Source: Bradyrhizobium sp. CSS354 (GTDB lineage: Bacteria; Pseudomonadota; Alphaproteobacteria; Rhizobiales; Xanthobacteraceae). From it: a DNA stretch of 64,000 bases. The position numbers and the translations under genes were made by a program. The notes below the pieces were generated by a model. The model saw only the letters and a program-made list of their open reading frames with translations, did no database searches and had not been told where the DNA came from. Shown here piece after piece: positions 1-11,197 of this stretch (its first letter is position 1; each line of letters begins with the position of its first letter). Location of the stretch: positions 328,325-392,324 of the forward strand of contig NZ_JAACFU010000008.1 in assembly GCF_029051725.1 (NCBI RefSeq), read 5' to 3'.

Positions 1-257
1 AATAGCGGGGAACCGCACTCGGCACAGAAGTGCTGAAAGCGCATCCGGCCGTTGTCGCCACGCTTGCCGTAGATCCTGGGGGTTCCGCTGGTCAGCTTGA
101 CGTCGACCTTGGTGCAGATCGCGGTCACCCTGAACGGCGAGCCCGTCAGGGTCTGGCAGTCCCGGCAGTGGCAGACCGACACCGTCTCGGGATCGATCTC
201 CGCTTCAAAGGTGATCTGGCCGCAATGGCATTGCCCGTCGATGTGCATTGTCGTCAT
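1..257 (-). CDS. GFA family (CENP-V/GFA domain) zinc-binding protein, partial
   Basis: The frame is open from an ATG at 257 leftward off the window edge, giving about 85 N-terminal residues; the C-terminus is missing. It reads as a glutathione-dependent formaldehyde-activating enzyme-type fold: an early CHCG motif, then CHCRDCQ with the family's spaced zinc cysteines, and FCAECGSPL at the window edge. Members bind zinc through these cysteines; few have a proven reaction, so the formaldehyde role should not be assumed. A second ATG nine bases downstream (MHIDGQ) is an alternative start. The gene follows the lon terminator and so probably has its own promoter in the roughly 60 bp between. Confidence 0.8.
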   Translation of the reverse strand, partial: MTTMHIDGQCHCGQITFEAEIDPETVSVCHCRDCQTLTGSPFRVTAICTKVDVKLTSGTPRIYGKRGDNGRMRFQHFCAECGSPL

Positions 258-273
258 CCGCTGCCCCCAAACA

Positions 274-299
274 AAAACGGCGCCCGAAGGCGCCGTTTT
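274..299 (-). terminator. Rho-independent terminator of lon
   Basis: An 11-bp perfect stem (aaaacggcgcc / ggcgccgtttt) with a cgaa loop. On the minus strand the stem ends in a T run. It lies 24 bp after the lon stop codon. The A/T arms make it symmetric, so it could work in both directions. Confidence 0.8.
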
Positions 300-322
300 A
301 TCATCTTTTTCGAGCTGCGATC

Positions 323-2746
<2,424 letters not shown>

Positions 2747-3067
2747 GGCCTTTTCCTTTTGCTTTGCCCCCTTGCACGCAGCCCGCCATGCTCATGCGCA
2801 ACCGCCACAAGGTGCCGAGGTGATCGGCAAAACCGGTCGGTCCTTTTGAGGTTGGACCGGCTCGCCGGATCGGAACTGAGGCGAATCTTGAAGAGAATTT
2901 TTGCTCGCCGCCGACATTAGGTGGCTATCGACCCGGGGGGTGTCAAGTCATTGAAGACGCGCGCCATCAGGCGCTTACGCACGCAAATAAGCGACGCAAC
3001 ACCGGCGGCGGAGAGACTTTCCGCAGCCCTTGCTTGAGGAGACGATTGGAGCGTTCCAGCGCCGAAA
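2747..3067. other. lon-clpX intergenic region
   Basis: A 321-bp stretch without a credible gene. It must carry the lon promoter (read leftward) and the end of the clpX transcript. A GGAAAA-type ribosome-binding region sits just upstream of the lon ATG. I could not recognise a heat-shock promoter with confidence. Confidence 0.6.
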
Positions 3068-4339
3068 TCAGGCGCTGGCGTTCTCGACGGCGCGATCGGA
3101 CCGATCAGCGTAGATGTAGAGCGGACGCGCCGTTCCTTCCACGACTTCGCGGGAAATCACGACTTCTTCCACACCTTCGAGGCCCGGCAGGTCGAACATG
3201 GTCTCGAGCAGGATCGCCTCGAGGATCGAACGCAGTCCGCGCGCACCGGTCTTGCGCTCGATCGCCCTGCGGGCAACCGCGCCAAGCGCCTCGTCGGCGA
3301 AGGTCAGCTCGATGTTCTCCATCTCGAACAGCCGCTGGTACTGCTTCACCAGCGCGTTCTTCGGCTCGACCAGGATCTTCTTGAGCGAAGCCTCGTCGAG
3401 ATCCTCCAGCGTCGCCACGACGGGCAGACGGCCGACGAATTCCGGGATGAGGCCGTACTTCAGGAGATCCTCCGGCTCCACGTGACGGAAGATCTCGCCG
3501 GTACGGCGGTCTTCCGGCGCGAGCACCTGGGCGGCGAAACCGATCGAGGTCGACCGTCCGCGTGCCGAAATGATCTTCTCGAGGCCCGAGAACGCACCAC
3601 CGCAGATGAACAGGATATTGGTGGTGTCCACCTGCAGGAATTCCTGCTGCGGATGCTTGCGACCGCCCTGCGGCGGGACCGAAGCCACCGTGCCTTCCAT
3701 GATCTTGAGCAGTGCCTGCTGCACGCCCTCTCCCGACACGTCGCGCGTGATCGAGGGATTGTCGGACTTGCGGCTGATCTTGTCGATTTCGTCGATATAG
3801 ACGATGCCGCGCTGGGCACGCTCGACATTGTAGTCGGCGGCCTGGAGCAGCTTCAGGATGATGTTCTCGACGTCCTCGCCGACATAGCCGGCTTCGGTCA
3901 GCGTCGTCGCATCCGCCATCGTGAACGGCACGTCCAGGATGCGAGCGAGCGTCTGCGCGAGCAGCGTCTTGCCCGAACCGGTCGGACCGATCAGCAGGAT
4001 GTTCGACTTCGCAAGCTCGACGTCGTTGTGCTTGGTCTGGTGGTTGAGGCGCTTGTAGTGATTATGCACCGCGACCGAGAGGACCTTCTTCGCATGGTTC
4101 TGGCCGATCACGTAATCGTCCAGCACCTTGCAGATTTCCTTCGGCGTCGGAATCCCGTCGCGCGACTTCACCAGCGAGGATTTGTTCTCCTCGCGAATGA
4201 TGTCCATGCAGAGCTCAACGCACTCGTCGCAGATGAAGACCGTGGGACCCGCGATCAGTTTGCGCACTTCGTGCTGGCTCTTGCCGCAGAACGAGCAATA
4301 CAGCGTGTTCTTGGAGTCGCTCGTGCCGACCTTACTCAT
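3068..4339 (-). CDS. clpX: ATP-dependent Clp protease ATP-binding subunit ClpX
   Basis: A 423-residue AAA+ unfoldase that feeds substrates to ClpP. The N-terminal C4 zinc-binding domain has Cys15, Cys18, Cys37 and Cys40. Walker A GPTGSGKT lies at 118-125, the GYVGED pore loop at 151-156, Walker B VYIDEID at 180-186, the RKH loop near 227 and the ClpP-docking IGF loop at 266-268. All key residues are present and the length is normal for the family. In this lineage ClpXP degrades cell-cycle regulators, which is relevant given gcrA elsewhere in the window. clpP lies upstream on the same strand, 442 bp away. Confidence 0.97.
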   Translation of the reverse strand: MSKVGTSDSKNTLYCSFCGKSQHEVRKLIAGPTVFICDECVELCMDIIREENKSSLVKSRDGIPTPKEICKVLDDYVIGQNHAKKVLSVAVHNHYKRLNHQTKHNDVELAKSNILLIGPTGSGKTLLAQTLARILDVPFTMADATTLTEAGYVGEDVENIILKLLQAADYNVERAQRGIVYIDEIDKISRKSDNPSITRDVSGEGVQQALLKIMEGTVASVPPQGGRKHPQQEFLQVDTTNILFICGGAFSGLEKIISARGRSTSIGFAAQVLAPEDRRTGEIFRHVEPEDLLKYGLIPEFVGRLPVVATLEDLDEASLKKILVEPKNALVKQYQRLFEMENIELTFADEALGAVARRAIERKTGARGLRSILEAILLETMFDLPGLEGVEEVVISREVVEGTARPLYIYADRSDRAVENASA

Positions 4340-4781
4340 TCATGTCTCCGTCCGCGGTTCGATCCCGTCCGCTCGATCGCCCTATTCCGGCACGACAGCC
4401 GGTACAGTCCTTCAAATAGAGCAAATTCCGTACCAAAAAAGACCCTACGCGTTACATGCCGTGCGAATCACGGTCACTCGATATCTCCGCGATCATAGCC
4501 GATCAGTCGTAGCGAACCATGCTGTCACCCGACTATCAAGAATTCGCTAATCGAGGGGCGCCGGCTACCCGTGACAATACCGTGATTTCCGGTCTTGGCA
4601 CGGGCGAAGTGATCGAAATCACCCCGGCGTTGCTGGATTGCCACGAAAAACAAGCACGAAAGCGGAACTTTCTGCCTGTCGCAGGGCGCAAAACTGCGTT
4701 TTGCGACGCGCGCACGTGTCCTTAACGTGAACGCTCCCTGATGGTGCCGGCGATCCCAAAGGGGTCGCCGTCACAGTAGTG
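4340..4781. other. clpX-clpP intergenic region
   Basis: A 442-bp stretch with no convincing gene; short frames on both strands lack family features. A strong hairpin (ggcgatccc / ggggtcgcc, about 4748-4768) lies 14 bp beyond the clpP stop without a clear T run and may end or stabilise the clpP transcript. The rest presumably carries the clpX promoter. Confidence 0.55.
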
Positions 4782-5417
4782 CTACGGGGTCTTCGGCGCC
4801 GCGGTTTCCTCGGCGCGCTTGTCGATAACCCTGTCGACCAGGCCAAACTCCTTGGCGTCGCTCGCGGTCAGGAACTTGTCGCGTTCCAGCGCATCCTCGA
4901 TCGCCTTGTAGGTCTGGCCGGTGTGTTTCACGTAGATCTCGTTGAGCCGCTTCTTCAGGTTCAGGATTTCCTGGGCGTGCAGCATGATGTCGGTGGCCTG
5001 GCCCTGGAAGCCGCCGGAGGGCTGATGCACCATGATGCGCGCGTTCGGCAGCGAGAAGCGCATGTCCTTCTCGCCGGCACAGAGCAGCAACGAGCCCATC
5101 GAGGCGGCCTGTCCCGTGCACAGCGTCGAGACCGGCGGGCGAATGAACTGCATGGTGTCGTAGATCGCGAGGCCCGACGTCACCACGCCGCCCGGCGAGT
5201 TGATGTACATCGAGATTTCCTTCTTCGGATTTTCCGCCTCAAGGAACAACAGCTGCGCGACGATCAGCGTCGACATGCCGTCCTCGACCGGCCCGGTCAG
5301 GAAGATGATGCGCTCCTTCAGAAGGCGCGAGAAAATGTCGTAGGCGCGCTCGCCACGGTTGGTCTGCTCGACCACCATGGGCACGAGGTTCATGTAGGTT
5401 TCAACCGGATCGCGCAT
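4782..5417 (-). CDS. clpP: ATP-dependent Clp protease proteolytic subunit ClpP
   Basis: A 211-residue serine protease subunit that assembles as a double heptameric barrel and degrades proteins unfolded by ClpX or ClpA. The catalytic triad is visible: Ser106 in GQAASMGS, His131 in MVHQPSGG and Asp180 in ALERDKF. The substrate-binding YINSPGG motif is at 71-77. The start MRDPVETYMNLVPMVVEQT is typical of alphaproteobacterial ClpP. The alanine- and glutamate-rich C-terminal tail is variable. It lies between tig and clpX on the same strand, the usual bacterial order, but the wide gaps suggest separate promoters. Confidence 0.97.
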   Translation of the reverse strand: MRDPVETYMNLVPMVVEQTNRGERAYDIFSRLLKERIIFLTGPVEDGMSTLIVAQLLFLEAENPKKEISMYINSPGGVVTSGLAIYDTMQFIRPPVSTLCTGQAASMGSLLLCAGEKDMRFSLPNARIMVHQPSGGFQGQATDIMLHAQEILNLKKRLNEIYVKHTGQTYKAIEDALERDKFLTASDAKEFGLVDRVIDKRAEETAAPKTP

Positions 5418-5735
5418 GAGTCACCTAGGGTTTTGAAGAGGCGGACACCGCCAGTCCCGGCTGCCAGTCGGGGCTGGATCTGCCGGAAGGCCGATGGACG
5501 TCCCGTGATGCAGGAACTTGGCAGAAGACTTAGTAGAAGAACTTGGCAGAAGCAGAAGGCGTAGCGACAGATATAGCCCAATTCGTTCCTGACAAGTGCG
5601 GAGCGAATTAAGGCTTAATCCGTGCGGCAGTTGAAGCTGATTCGTACAAAGAGGCCCAGCCGGCCACCTGGCTAGCTCGACCTCTTCGCTGATCATCCTT
5701 AATGCACGGCTATCCTAAAGGCTCTCCTGCAGCCC
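5418..5735. other. tig-clpP intergenic region
   Basis: A 318-bp stretch containing no supported gene. It includes short near-repeats around gcagaagacttagtagaagaa (5520-5560) of unknown meaning and should hold the clpP promoter. Confidence 0.5.
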
Positions 5736-7097
5736 TCAGGCGGCGGTCTTTTCCGCCTCGTCGTCCTTGTAGAGATCGTCGCGCGAGACCTTCTTCTCGG
5801 TCACCTTGGCAAGCTCGAGGATGAAGTCGACCACCTTGTCCTCATAGATCGGTGCACGAAGCTGGGCCAACGCTTGGGCGTTGCTGCGGTAATAGTCCCA
5901 GACCTCCTTCTCGCGGCCCGGCATCGAGCGCGCCCGCTCGATCACGGCGCGGCCGACCTCGTCGTCGGTCACGGAGATCTTGTTCTTCTCGCCGATCTCG
6001 GAGAGCACGAGGCCGAGCCGCACGCGGCGATCGGCGATCTTGCGGTACTCTTCCTTGGCGGCGTCTTCGGTGGTGTCCTCGTCGGCGAAGGTCTTGCCGG
6101 CGGAGTCCATCTCGGCCTTCACCGAGTTCCACATCAGATTGAACTCCTCGTCCACCAGCGAGGGCGGAGCCTCGAAGCGATGGGCCTCGTCGAGGCGGTC
6201 GAGCAGCGCACGCTTGACGCGCTGGCGCGTCGCGGTCGCGAACTCGGCGACCAGCCGCTCGCGTGCCGCTTCCTTCAGCTTGTCCAGCGATTCGAGGCCG
6301 AGCGTCTTGGCGAACTCGTCGTCGATCGCGAGATCCTGCGGCGCCTCGATCAGCGTCGCGGTGGTCTCGAACTCGGCCGGCTGGCCCGCGAGCTTGTCGT
6401 TCATGTAGTTCTTGGGGAACGCCACCTTCAGCGTGCGGGTCTCGTCAGTGGCGATGCCGGTGAGCTGCTCTTCGAAGCCGGGGATGAAGGTGTTGGATCC
6501 GATCACGACCTGGATGCCCTCGCCGGCGCCGCCCTCGAAGGCTTCGCCGTTGATGGTGCCCTTGAAGGCGACGGTGACGCGATCACCCGAGTCGGCCTTG
6601 GCGCCCTCGCCCTTCGCGGCATAGCCACGGTTCGAATCGGCGATGCGCTTGATCGCCTCGTCGACGTCGGCGTCGGTGACTTCGGCGACGGGCTTCTCGA
6701 CCTCGAAGGTCTTGAAGTCGGCGAGCGCGATCGACGGCACCACCTCGATCGCAACCGTGTAGGTCAGATCGGTTTTGCCGTTGAGCAGCTCCTCGACCTC
6801 GGCCTGCTCGGTCGGCATGGTGATCTTCGGTTCGGTCGCCAGGCGGAAGCCGCGCTCGGAGAACAGCTGCGTGTTGGTGTCGCGGATGGTCTGGTCGATG
6901 GTCTCGGCCATCACCGAGCGGCCATAGACCTTCTTGAGGTGCGTGACCGGCACCTTGCCGGGACGGAAGCCGTTGATGCGGACCTTGTCCTTGAGGTCGA
7001 CGAGCTTGGCACCGGCCTTGGCGTCGAGATCAGACGCGGGAACGCTGATCTTGAACTCGCGCTTCAAACCTTCCGAGAGGGTTTCTGTGACCTGCAT
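5736..7097 (-). CDS. tig: Trigger factor, ribosome-associated peptidyl-prolyl isomerase
   Basis: A 453-residue chaperone that binds the ribosomal exit tunnel (L23) and shields nascent chains. The ribosome-docking signature GFRPGKVP is at residues 43-50, an FKBP-type isomerase domain covers about 155-245, and a helical C-terminal domain follows. The frame stays open upstream into the tRNA gene, but the ATG at 7097 (MQVTETLSEGLKREF) is the family start; the longer reading would translate the tRNA. The C-terminus is acidic and lysine-rich (DDEAEKTAA), as usual. Upstream of clpP on the same strand, matching the widespread tig-clpP-clpX-lon order. Confidence 0.96.
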   Translation of the reverse strand: MQVTETLSEGLKREFKISVPASDLDAKAGAKLVDLKDKVRINGFRPGKVPVTHLKKVYGRSVMAETIDQTIRDTNTQLFSERGFRLATEPKITMPTEQAEVEELLNGKTDLTYTVAIEVVPSIALADFKTFEVEKPVAEVTDADVDEAIKRIADSNRGYAAKGEGAKADSGDRVTVAFKGTINGEAFEGGAGEGIQVVIGSNTFIPGFEEQLTGIATDETRTLKVAFPKNYMNDKLAGQPAEFETTATLIEAPQDLAIDDEFAKTLGLESLDKLKEAARERLVAEFATATRQRVKRALLDRLDEAHRFEAPPSLVDEEFNLMWNSVKAEMDSAGKTFADEDTTEDAAKEEYRKIADRRVRLGLVLSEIGEKNKISVTDDEVGRAVIERARSMPGREKEVWDYYRSNAQALAQLRAPIYEDKVVDFILELAKVTEKKVSRDDLYKDDEAEKTAA

Positions 7098-7270
7098 GGT
7101 GTCCAATCTTCTTCTCGTTCGGTCCCGGCGCGCATGCGTCGGGACGCTGCCATTAATCGATCCGGCGCGAGGCGAACGCCTCAACGCCGGTGGTTCATCG
7201 GACCGGCTTCCGGCGGACAAACATCCGCGCGGGAGCAGATCGCGTAATCCGTGCAAACGCTGAAAGCGCT

Positions 7271-7355
7271 TGGTGCGGGCGGAGGGACTCGAACCCCCAC
7301 AACTTTCGTCACTGGAACCTAAATCCAGCGCGTCTACCAGTTCCGCCACGCCCGC
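7271..7355 (-). tRNA. tRNA-Leu (anticodon TAG)
   Basis: The minus strand folds as a complete tRNA: acceptor GCGGGCG (7349-7355) pairs with CGCCCGC (7275-7281), discriminator A and an encoded CCA occupy 7271-7274. The anticodon stem ctgga/tccag holds the loop tttaggt with anticodon TAG. A long type-II variable arm precedes the T-loop GGTTCGAGTCC. The long arm and anticodon make it leucine, reading CUA/CUG-type codons. Confidence 0.96.
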
Positions 7356-7507
7356 GTAAATTTGCATCAAGACCGGCCGCGATGCCGCGGGCGGCGGGCT
7401 TATAGCATGTGCCCGCCTGTTCGCAGCAAAAAAATGGCCCGATAGAGGCAGGCTTCACCTAGGCATGGCGGCTGGACTTATCCAGCACGGCGTGGTCGGG
7501 ATCGGCG

Positions 7508-8824
7508 ATGAAAACGCGGATCTTCGGCCCGACGAGGCGCGAGGTATTGGCCGGACTTGGACTCGGCATCGGGGCCTCTGCGGCCGGGCTGATGGCGGGC
7601 GGCGCAGTCCCGGCCATGACCGCCCAGCTCGCCCTTCAGGCAAGGCCGGCGACGTTGGCTCTGAGGCCGGGGCAGCCGGCTACACCCATCTGGGAGCTGG
7701 CCGCCGTAAGCCACCTCGGGGATGTCCGTCTCAAACGTGGCGACCGCTGCGAGGTGGTCTTCCGCAACGGTCTGCCTGTCCCGCTTGCACCAGTCTGGTA
7801 CGGCCTCAATGGCCCGGCCGCAGCCGACCCGCTTCGGGGTCGCGCCCCGACCGCCCCGGACGCGACGGAAACATCAATCATTTCAATACCAAATGCGGGA
7901 ACCCTGCTGGCCGACTTCCGGCTCTTCGAGGACGGCCTGAAGCAGCCCGCGCGCCCCCTGCCGATCATCGCCGCAGAGACCAACCCGGTCGCCGTCGATC
8001 GGGACGTGGTCCTCTTGATCGAGGAATGGCGGCTGCGGCCGGACGGGACCGCACTCGCCCCGGGCCGCGAACCGAAGGACACATCCCCGCTCTTCACAGT
8101 CAACGGGCAGACTTCATTCGAACTCGCAGCCGCAGCCAATGAGCGGCTGCGGCTGCGCTTTATCAACGGCTCCCAACGTTCTGTTCTGGCGATCAAATTG
8201 GAAAGTCACGAGGTCCAGGTGATGGCCTTGGACGGACAGCCAGCTGAGCCGTTCCAGGCGCGAAACGGCGCCCTGGTGCTGGCTCCCGGCGCACGCGCCG
8301 ACGCCTTTGTGGATGCGGCCACGTCGGCCCCATTTCTGCTGCATGATGGCACGGAGGCGCGCCAGGTCGGCCGGCTGACGGTCTCCGGCAAGGTGGAGCG
8401 GCGCGTGCCCTTGTTGCCGCCACAGCCGCTCCCTCCGAATGACCTGCCCGACCGGCTTGATCTAAAAGGCGCCCTGCGATTCGGTGTCGCGCTCGGGGTA
8501 GCCGACGCCGGGTGGATACGGCCCGCAAATTTCTCGACGTCGTCCGCCCCCGCCTTTCGCGCCAAGGCCGGCCGCACCGTCGTGCTGGCCCTCAAGAACC
8601 CCGCACCCGTCGCCACCGTCTTCCATCTCCATGGCCACCATTTCCGCCTGCTCGACAAGCTCGACGACGGCTGGAAGCCGTATTGGCTCGACACGCTCGC
8701 GATCGAACCCGGCCAGACCCAGCGCATCGCATTCGAGGCCAGAGGTCCCGGCCGATGGCTGATGGAATCCGTCGTAGCCGATTGGGCGTCCCCGCGGCTG
8801 GCGCGCTGGTACGCGGTGGAGTGA
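7508..8824 (+). CDS. Tat-exported multicopper-oxidase-fold protein lacking copper ligands
   Basis: A 438-residue protein with a twin-arginine signal (TRREVLAGLGLGIGASAAG) and cupredoxin-type domains. The C-terminal domain keeps FHLHGHHFRLL, a multicopper oxidase signature. The other copper motifs are missing: where domain 1 should read HWHG there is VWYGLNG, and the C-terminal HCHxxxHxxxG is replaced by WLMESVVADW. Laccase-type oxidation of copper, phenols or metals is therefore unlikely. The closest known analogy is SufI/FtsP, a copper-free Tat-exported member of the fold that stabilises the divisome, but orthology is not shown. It ends 4 bp from nnr, which converges on it. Confidence 0.8.
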   Translation: MKTRIFGPTRREVLAGLGLGIGASAAGLMAGGAVPAMTAQLALQARPATLALRPGQPATPIWELAAVSHLGDVRLKRGDRCEVVFRNGLPVPLAPVWYGLNGPAAADPLRGRAPTAPDATETSIISIPNAGTLLADFRLFEDGLKQPARPLPIIAAETNPVAVDRDVVLLIEEWRLRPDGTALAPGREPKDTSPLFTVNGQTSFELAAAANERLRLRFINGSQRSVLAIKLESHEVQVMALDGQPAEPFQARNGALVLAPGARADAFVDAATSAPFLLHDGTEARQVGRLTVSGKVERRVPLLPPQPLPPNDLPDRLDLKGALRFGVALGVADAGWIRPANFSTSSAPAFRAKAGRTVVLALKNPAPVATVFHLHGHHFRLLDKLDDGWKPYWLDTLAIEPGQTQRIAFEARGPGRWLMESVVADWASPRLARWYAVE

Positions 8825-8828
8825 GAGC

Positions 8829-10328
8829 TCAGTATTCCACCCCCAGCGCATGGTAGATCCGCCGGTGCACGGCGGGCAGCGTCTCAGTGAGATCCTCCGC
8901 GATCAGGCCCGGCCCCGCCTCGCTCCCCGCTTCGCCATGCATCCACACGGCGATGCTGGCGGCTTCGAATGCCGGCACGCCTTGCGCCAGCAGCCCTGCG
9001 ATAATGCCGGCGAGCACGTCGCCGGCGCCCGCGGTAGCGAGCCAGGGCGGCGCGTTGGCGGCGATGGTGGCGCGGCCGTCGGGCGCGGCGATCGTGGTGT
9101 CCGGGCCCTTCAGCAGCACGACAGCGCCGGAGCGCTCGGCGGCGGCGCGCACGCGCTCGATCTTCGAGCGTCCCGGATATTTGTTGCTGAGGTCGGAGAA
9201 CAGGCGCGGGAACTCGCCCTCGTGCGGTGTCAGCACCACCACCTTGTCGTGCGACGTCTTGATCGATTCGAACAGGCGCTCGGGATTGGCGGCAAAGCTC
9301 GTCAGCGCATCCGCGTCGAGCACCAGGCGCCGCTGCGCGTTAAGCGCCGTGTGGACGAGATCGCAGGTGCGCTCGCCGACACCCGCGCCGGGGCCGATCA
9401 TGCAGGTGTTGTAGCGCTTGTCACCGAGCAGCTCGCCGAACTCGATGGCGGTATCGACGGGGCGAACCATCACCGCGGTGAGCGCAGCCGCATTGATCGC
9501 GAGAGCATCACGCGGAGTGGCCAGAGTCACCAGGCCCGCGCCGGCGCGTAGCGCTCCGCGCGCGGCGAGACGCGCTGCACCGGTCGCGGCCGCATCGCCC
9601 GAGACCGCCAGCACATGGCCCCGCGCGTATTTGTGGCCGTCGATGCGCGGCACCGGAAAGGCGGCGCCCCAGAAGTCCGGATCGTTCTCAAAAATCTGCG
9701 GCGCGATCTCGTCCAGCACCTGCGCCTCGATGCCGATATCGGCGACACGGACGTGTCCGCAATGCATCCGCCCCGGCAGCAGCAGATGCGCCGGCTTCTT
9801 GCGGAAGAAGGTGACGGTCTCGGTGGCGTTCACCGCCACGCCCAGCACGGCCGCACTGGTGCCGTTGATGCCGCTCGGCAGATCGACCGCGAGCACCGGC
9901 GCACCGTTGCCGTTGATCGCCTCGATCATCTCACGCGCCTCGCCGTCGACAGGACGGCTGAGGCCCGCGCCGAACAGCGCATCGATGATCAGCGCCGGTC
10001 GCCCGATCGCCTGCGGGTTGAACGGAAGCACCGGGTGCTTCCAGCCCCGCGCCGCCGAGGCCGCGTCGCCCTGGAGCTGGTCGCGCTCGCACATCAGGAT
10101 CACCGAGACCTCGCGGCCTTGCGCGGCCAGCTCGGCGGCTGCAACAAAACCGTCACCGCCATTATTGCCCGGGCCGGCCACGATCAGGATCGGCCCCTCC
10201 TCCACCAGTGCGTGGGCGGCCTCGGCGACCGCCTGGCCGGCGCTGAGCATCAGCTTGAAGCCGGGGGTGCCTGCCGCAATGCTGAGCTGGTCGGCGCGCT
10301 GCATTTCGGCGTTGGTCAGAACTTCCAT
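8829..10328 (-). CDS. nnr: Bifunctional NAD(P)H-hydrate epimerase / ADP-dependent dehydratase
   Basis: A 499-residue fusion of the YjeF N-terminal epimerase and the carbohydrate-kinase-like dehydratase. Together they repair NADHX and NADPHX, damaged hydrated cofactors. The epimerase motif GPGNNGGDGF is at about 52-61 and DALFGAGL follows. The dehydratase half shows LTPHEGEFPRL and the catalytic GAGDVLAG with Asp437. The ATG at 10328 (MEVLTNAEMQRADQ) is chosen because a GGGAAG site precedes it by a good spacing and MxxLTxxEM is the family N-terminus; the open frame continues 25 codons upstream. It is divergent from glnB. Confidence 0.93.
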   Translation of the reverse strand: MEVLTNAEMQRADQLSIAAGTPGFKLMLSAGQAVAEAAHALVEEGPILIVAGPGNNGGDGFVAAAELAAQGREVSVILMCERDQLQGDAASAARGWKHPVLPFNPQAIGRPALIIDALFGAGLSRPVDGEAREMIEAINGNGAPVLAVDLPSGINGTSAAVLGVAVNATETVTFFRKKPAHLLLPGRMHCGHVRVADIGIEAQVLDEIAPQIFENDPDFWGAAFPVPRIDGHKYARGHVLAVSGDAAATGAARLAARGALRAGAGLVTLATPRDALAINAAALTAVMVRPVDTAIEFGELLGDKRYNTCMIGPGAGVGERTCDLVHTALNAQRRLVLDADALTSFAANPERLFESIKTSHDKVVVLTPHEGEFPRLFSDLSNKYPGRSKIERVRAAAERSGAVVLLKGPDTTIAAPDGRATIAANAPPWLATAGAGDVLAGIIAGLLAQGVPAFEAASIAVWMHGEAGSEAGPGLIAEDLTETLPAVHRRIYHALGVEY

Positions 10329-10709
10329 GCCACTTCCCTGTCCAAAAGCCTTTTCAAGAGGCACGTTCCGCACCGGGCTATCCGACGGAACAGCGATCTG
10401 CACAGATATTGAACCGTTTGCCTATTTCGTAGTCTGCGGTATTTTGTGCGGGTCGGCGCCACCTATCAGAGCTGCACGTTAAAAGGCTGATAACGCTCCA
10501 ACAATCAGGGCATTTGCAAATTGGCATAGACCCTGCTTTCGCGGAAGTCGCTTCGGTTCGTCGTGCTCACTGGCATTTATCAGGGTGTGGCCGGCCGTTG
10601 TTGCCGGACTGGTCAGGGATCCCGGCATAGCGAAGACAAGATCGTGCGTCATGAAAAGCGCATCCTGACGAAGACGTTGCTATTTGTTCGAAAGGCCGGG
10701 AGGCGCGCA
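10329..10709. other. nnr-glnB divergent intergenic region
   Basis: A 381-bp regulatory stretch between divergent genes. It contains the -24/-12 promoter listed separately. Short frames here have no family features. Upstream AT-richer sequence (10395-10500) could hold a sigma-70-type promoter and activator sites; I could not point to a clear NtrC palindrome. Confidence 0.55.
10522..10537 (+). promoter_or_regulatory. Sigma-54 (-24/-12) promoter of glnB
   Basis: TGGCATAGACCCTGCT matches the RpoN consensus TGGCAC-N5-TTGCW, with the invariant GG and GC at exactly the required spacing. It lies 172 bp upstream of the glnB GTG. Bradyrhizobium japonicum glnB is known to be expressed from tandem promoters including an NtrC-dependent one, which fits. 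Confidence 0.75.
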
Positions 10710-11048
10710 GTGAAGAAAATCGAAGCCATCATCAAGCCATTTAAGCTCGACGAGGTGAAGGAAGCGCTTCAGGAAGTCGGCCTTCAGGGCATCACCGTCA
10801 CCGAAGCCAAGGGCTTCGGCCGGCAGAAGGGTCACGCCGAGCTGTACCGCGGCGCAGAATACATCGTCGACTTCCTGCCCAAGGTGAAGATCGAGATCGT
10901 GATCGGCGACGATCTGGTCGAGCGCGCCATCGACGCAATCCGCCGCGCCGCGCAAACGGGGCGCATCGGCGACGGCAAGATCTTCGTCTCCAACATCGAA
11001 GAGGCGATCCGCATCCGAACCGGCGAATCCGGGCTGGACGCTATCTGA
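10710..11048 (+). CDS. glnB: Nitrogen regulatory protein P-II (GlnB)
   Basis: A 112-residue trimeric signal protein that reports 2-oxoglutarate, ATP/ADP and, through uridylylation, glutamine status to GlnE, NtrB and other targets. The start is a GTG at 10710 with GGGAGG 6-7 bp upstream, giving the family N-terminus KKIEAIIKPFKLDEVKEAL. The T-loop carries Tyr51 in YRGAEY, the uridylylation site, and the B-loop reads TGRIGDGKIF. The preceding open frame of 49 codons is not coding. glnA follows 149 bp later, as known for Bradyrhizobium. Confidence 0.96.
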   Translation: MKKIEAIIKPFKLDEVKEALQEVGLQGITVTEAKGFGRQKGHAELYRGAEYIVDFLPKVKIEIVIGDDLVERAIDAIRRAAQTGRIGDGKIFVSNIEEAIRIRTGESGLDAI

Positions 11049-11090
11049 GCCGGGTGCTATCCCGCATTTTGCGACATTCTGACAAGAAAT

Positions 11091-11118
11091 AGGCTGCTTC
11101 GGCGGCCTCATTTTGTTT
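11091..11118 (+). terminator. Hairpin between glnB and glnA
   Basis: Stem aggctgc / gcggcct with a ttcg tetraloop and one G-U pair, followed by cattttgttt. It could end part of the glnB transcripts and so separate glnB and glnA expression. Confidence 0.55.
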
Positions 11119-11197
11119 GTGCCTCGCGCGCCTCAAGAAGCGTGAACACGGTCGCTTGAAGCTTGGAAACCGACCCGCAGAGCCAAAAGGGGTATGC

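Noticed and set aside
2747..3067. Heat-shock sigma-factor promoter of lon
   Set aside because: Some CTTG-like elements occur, but no pair with convincing spacing and -10 box.
4519..4725. 68-codon plus-strand frame between clpX and clpP
   Set aside because: No ribosome site, no family features, and composition unlike coding sequence.
7098..7370. N-terminal extension of trigger factor through the tRNA-Leu gene
   Set aside because: The extra 91 codons translate the tRNA itself (AGVAELVDALDLGSS...), a well-known artefact; the family start is at 7097.
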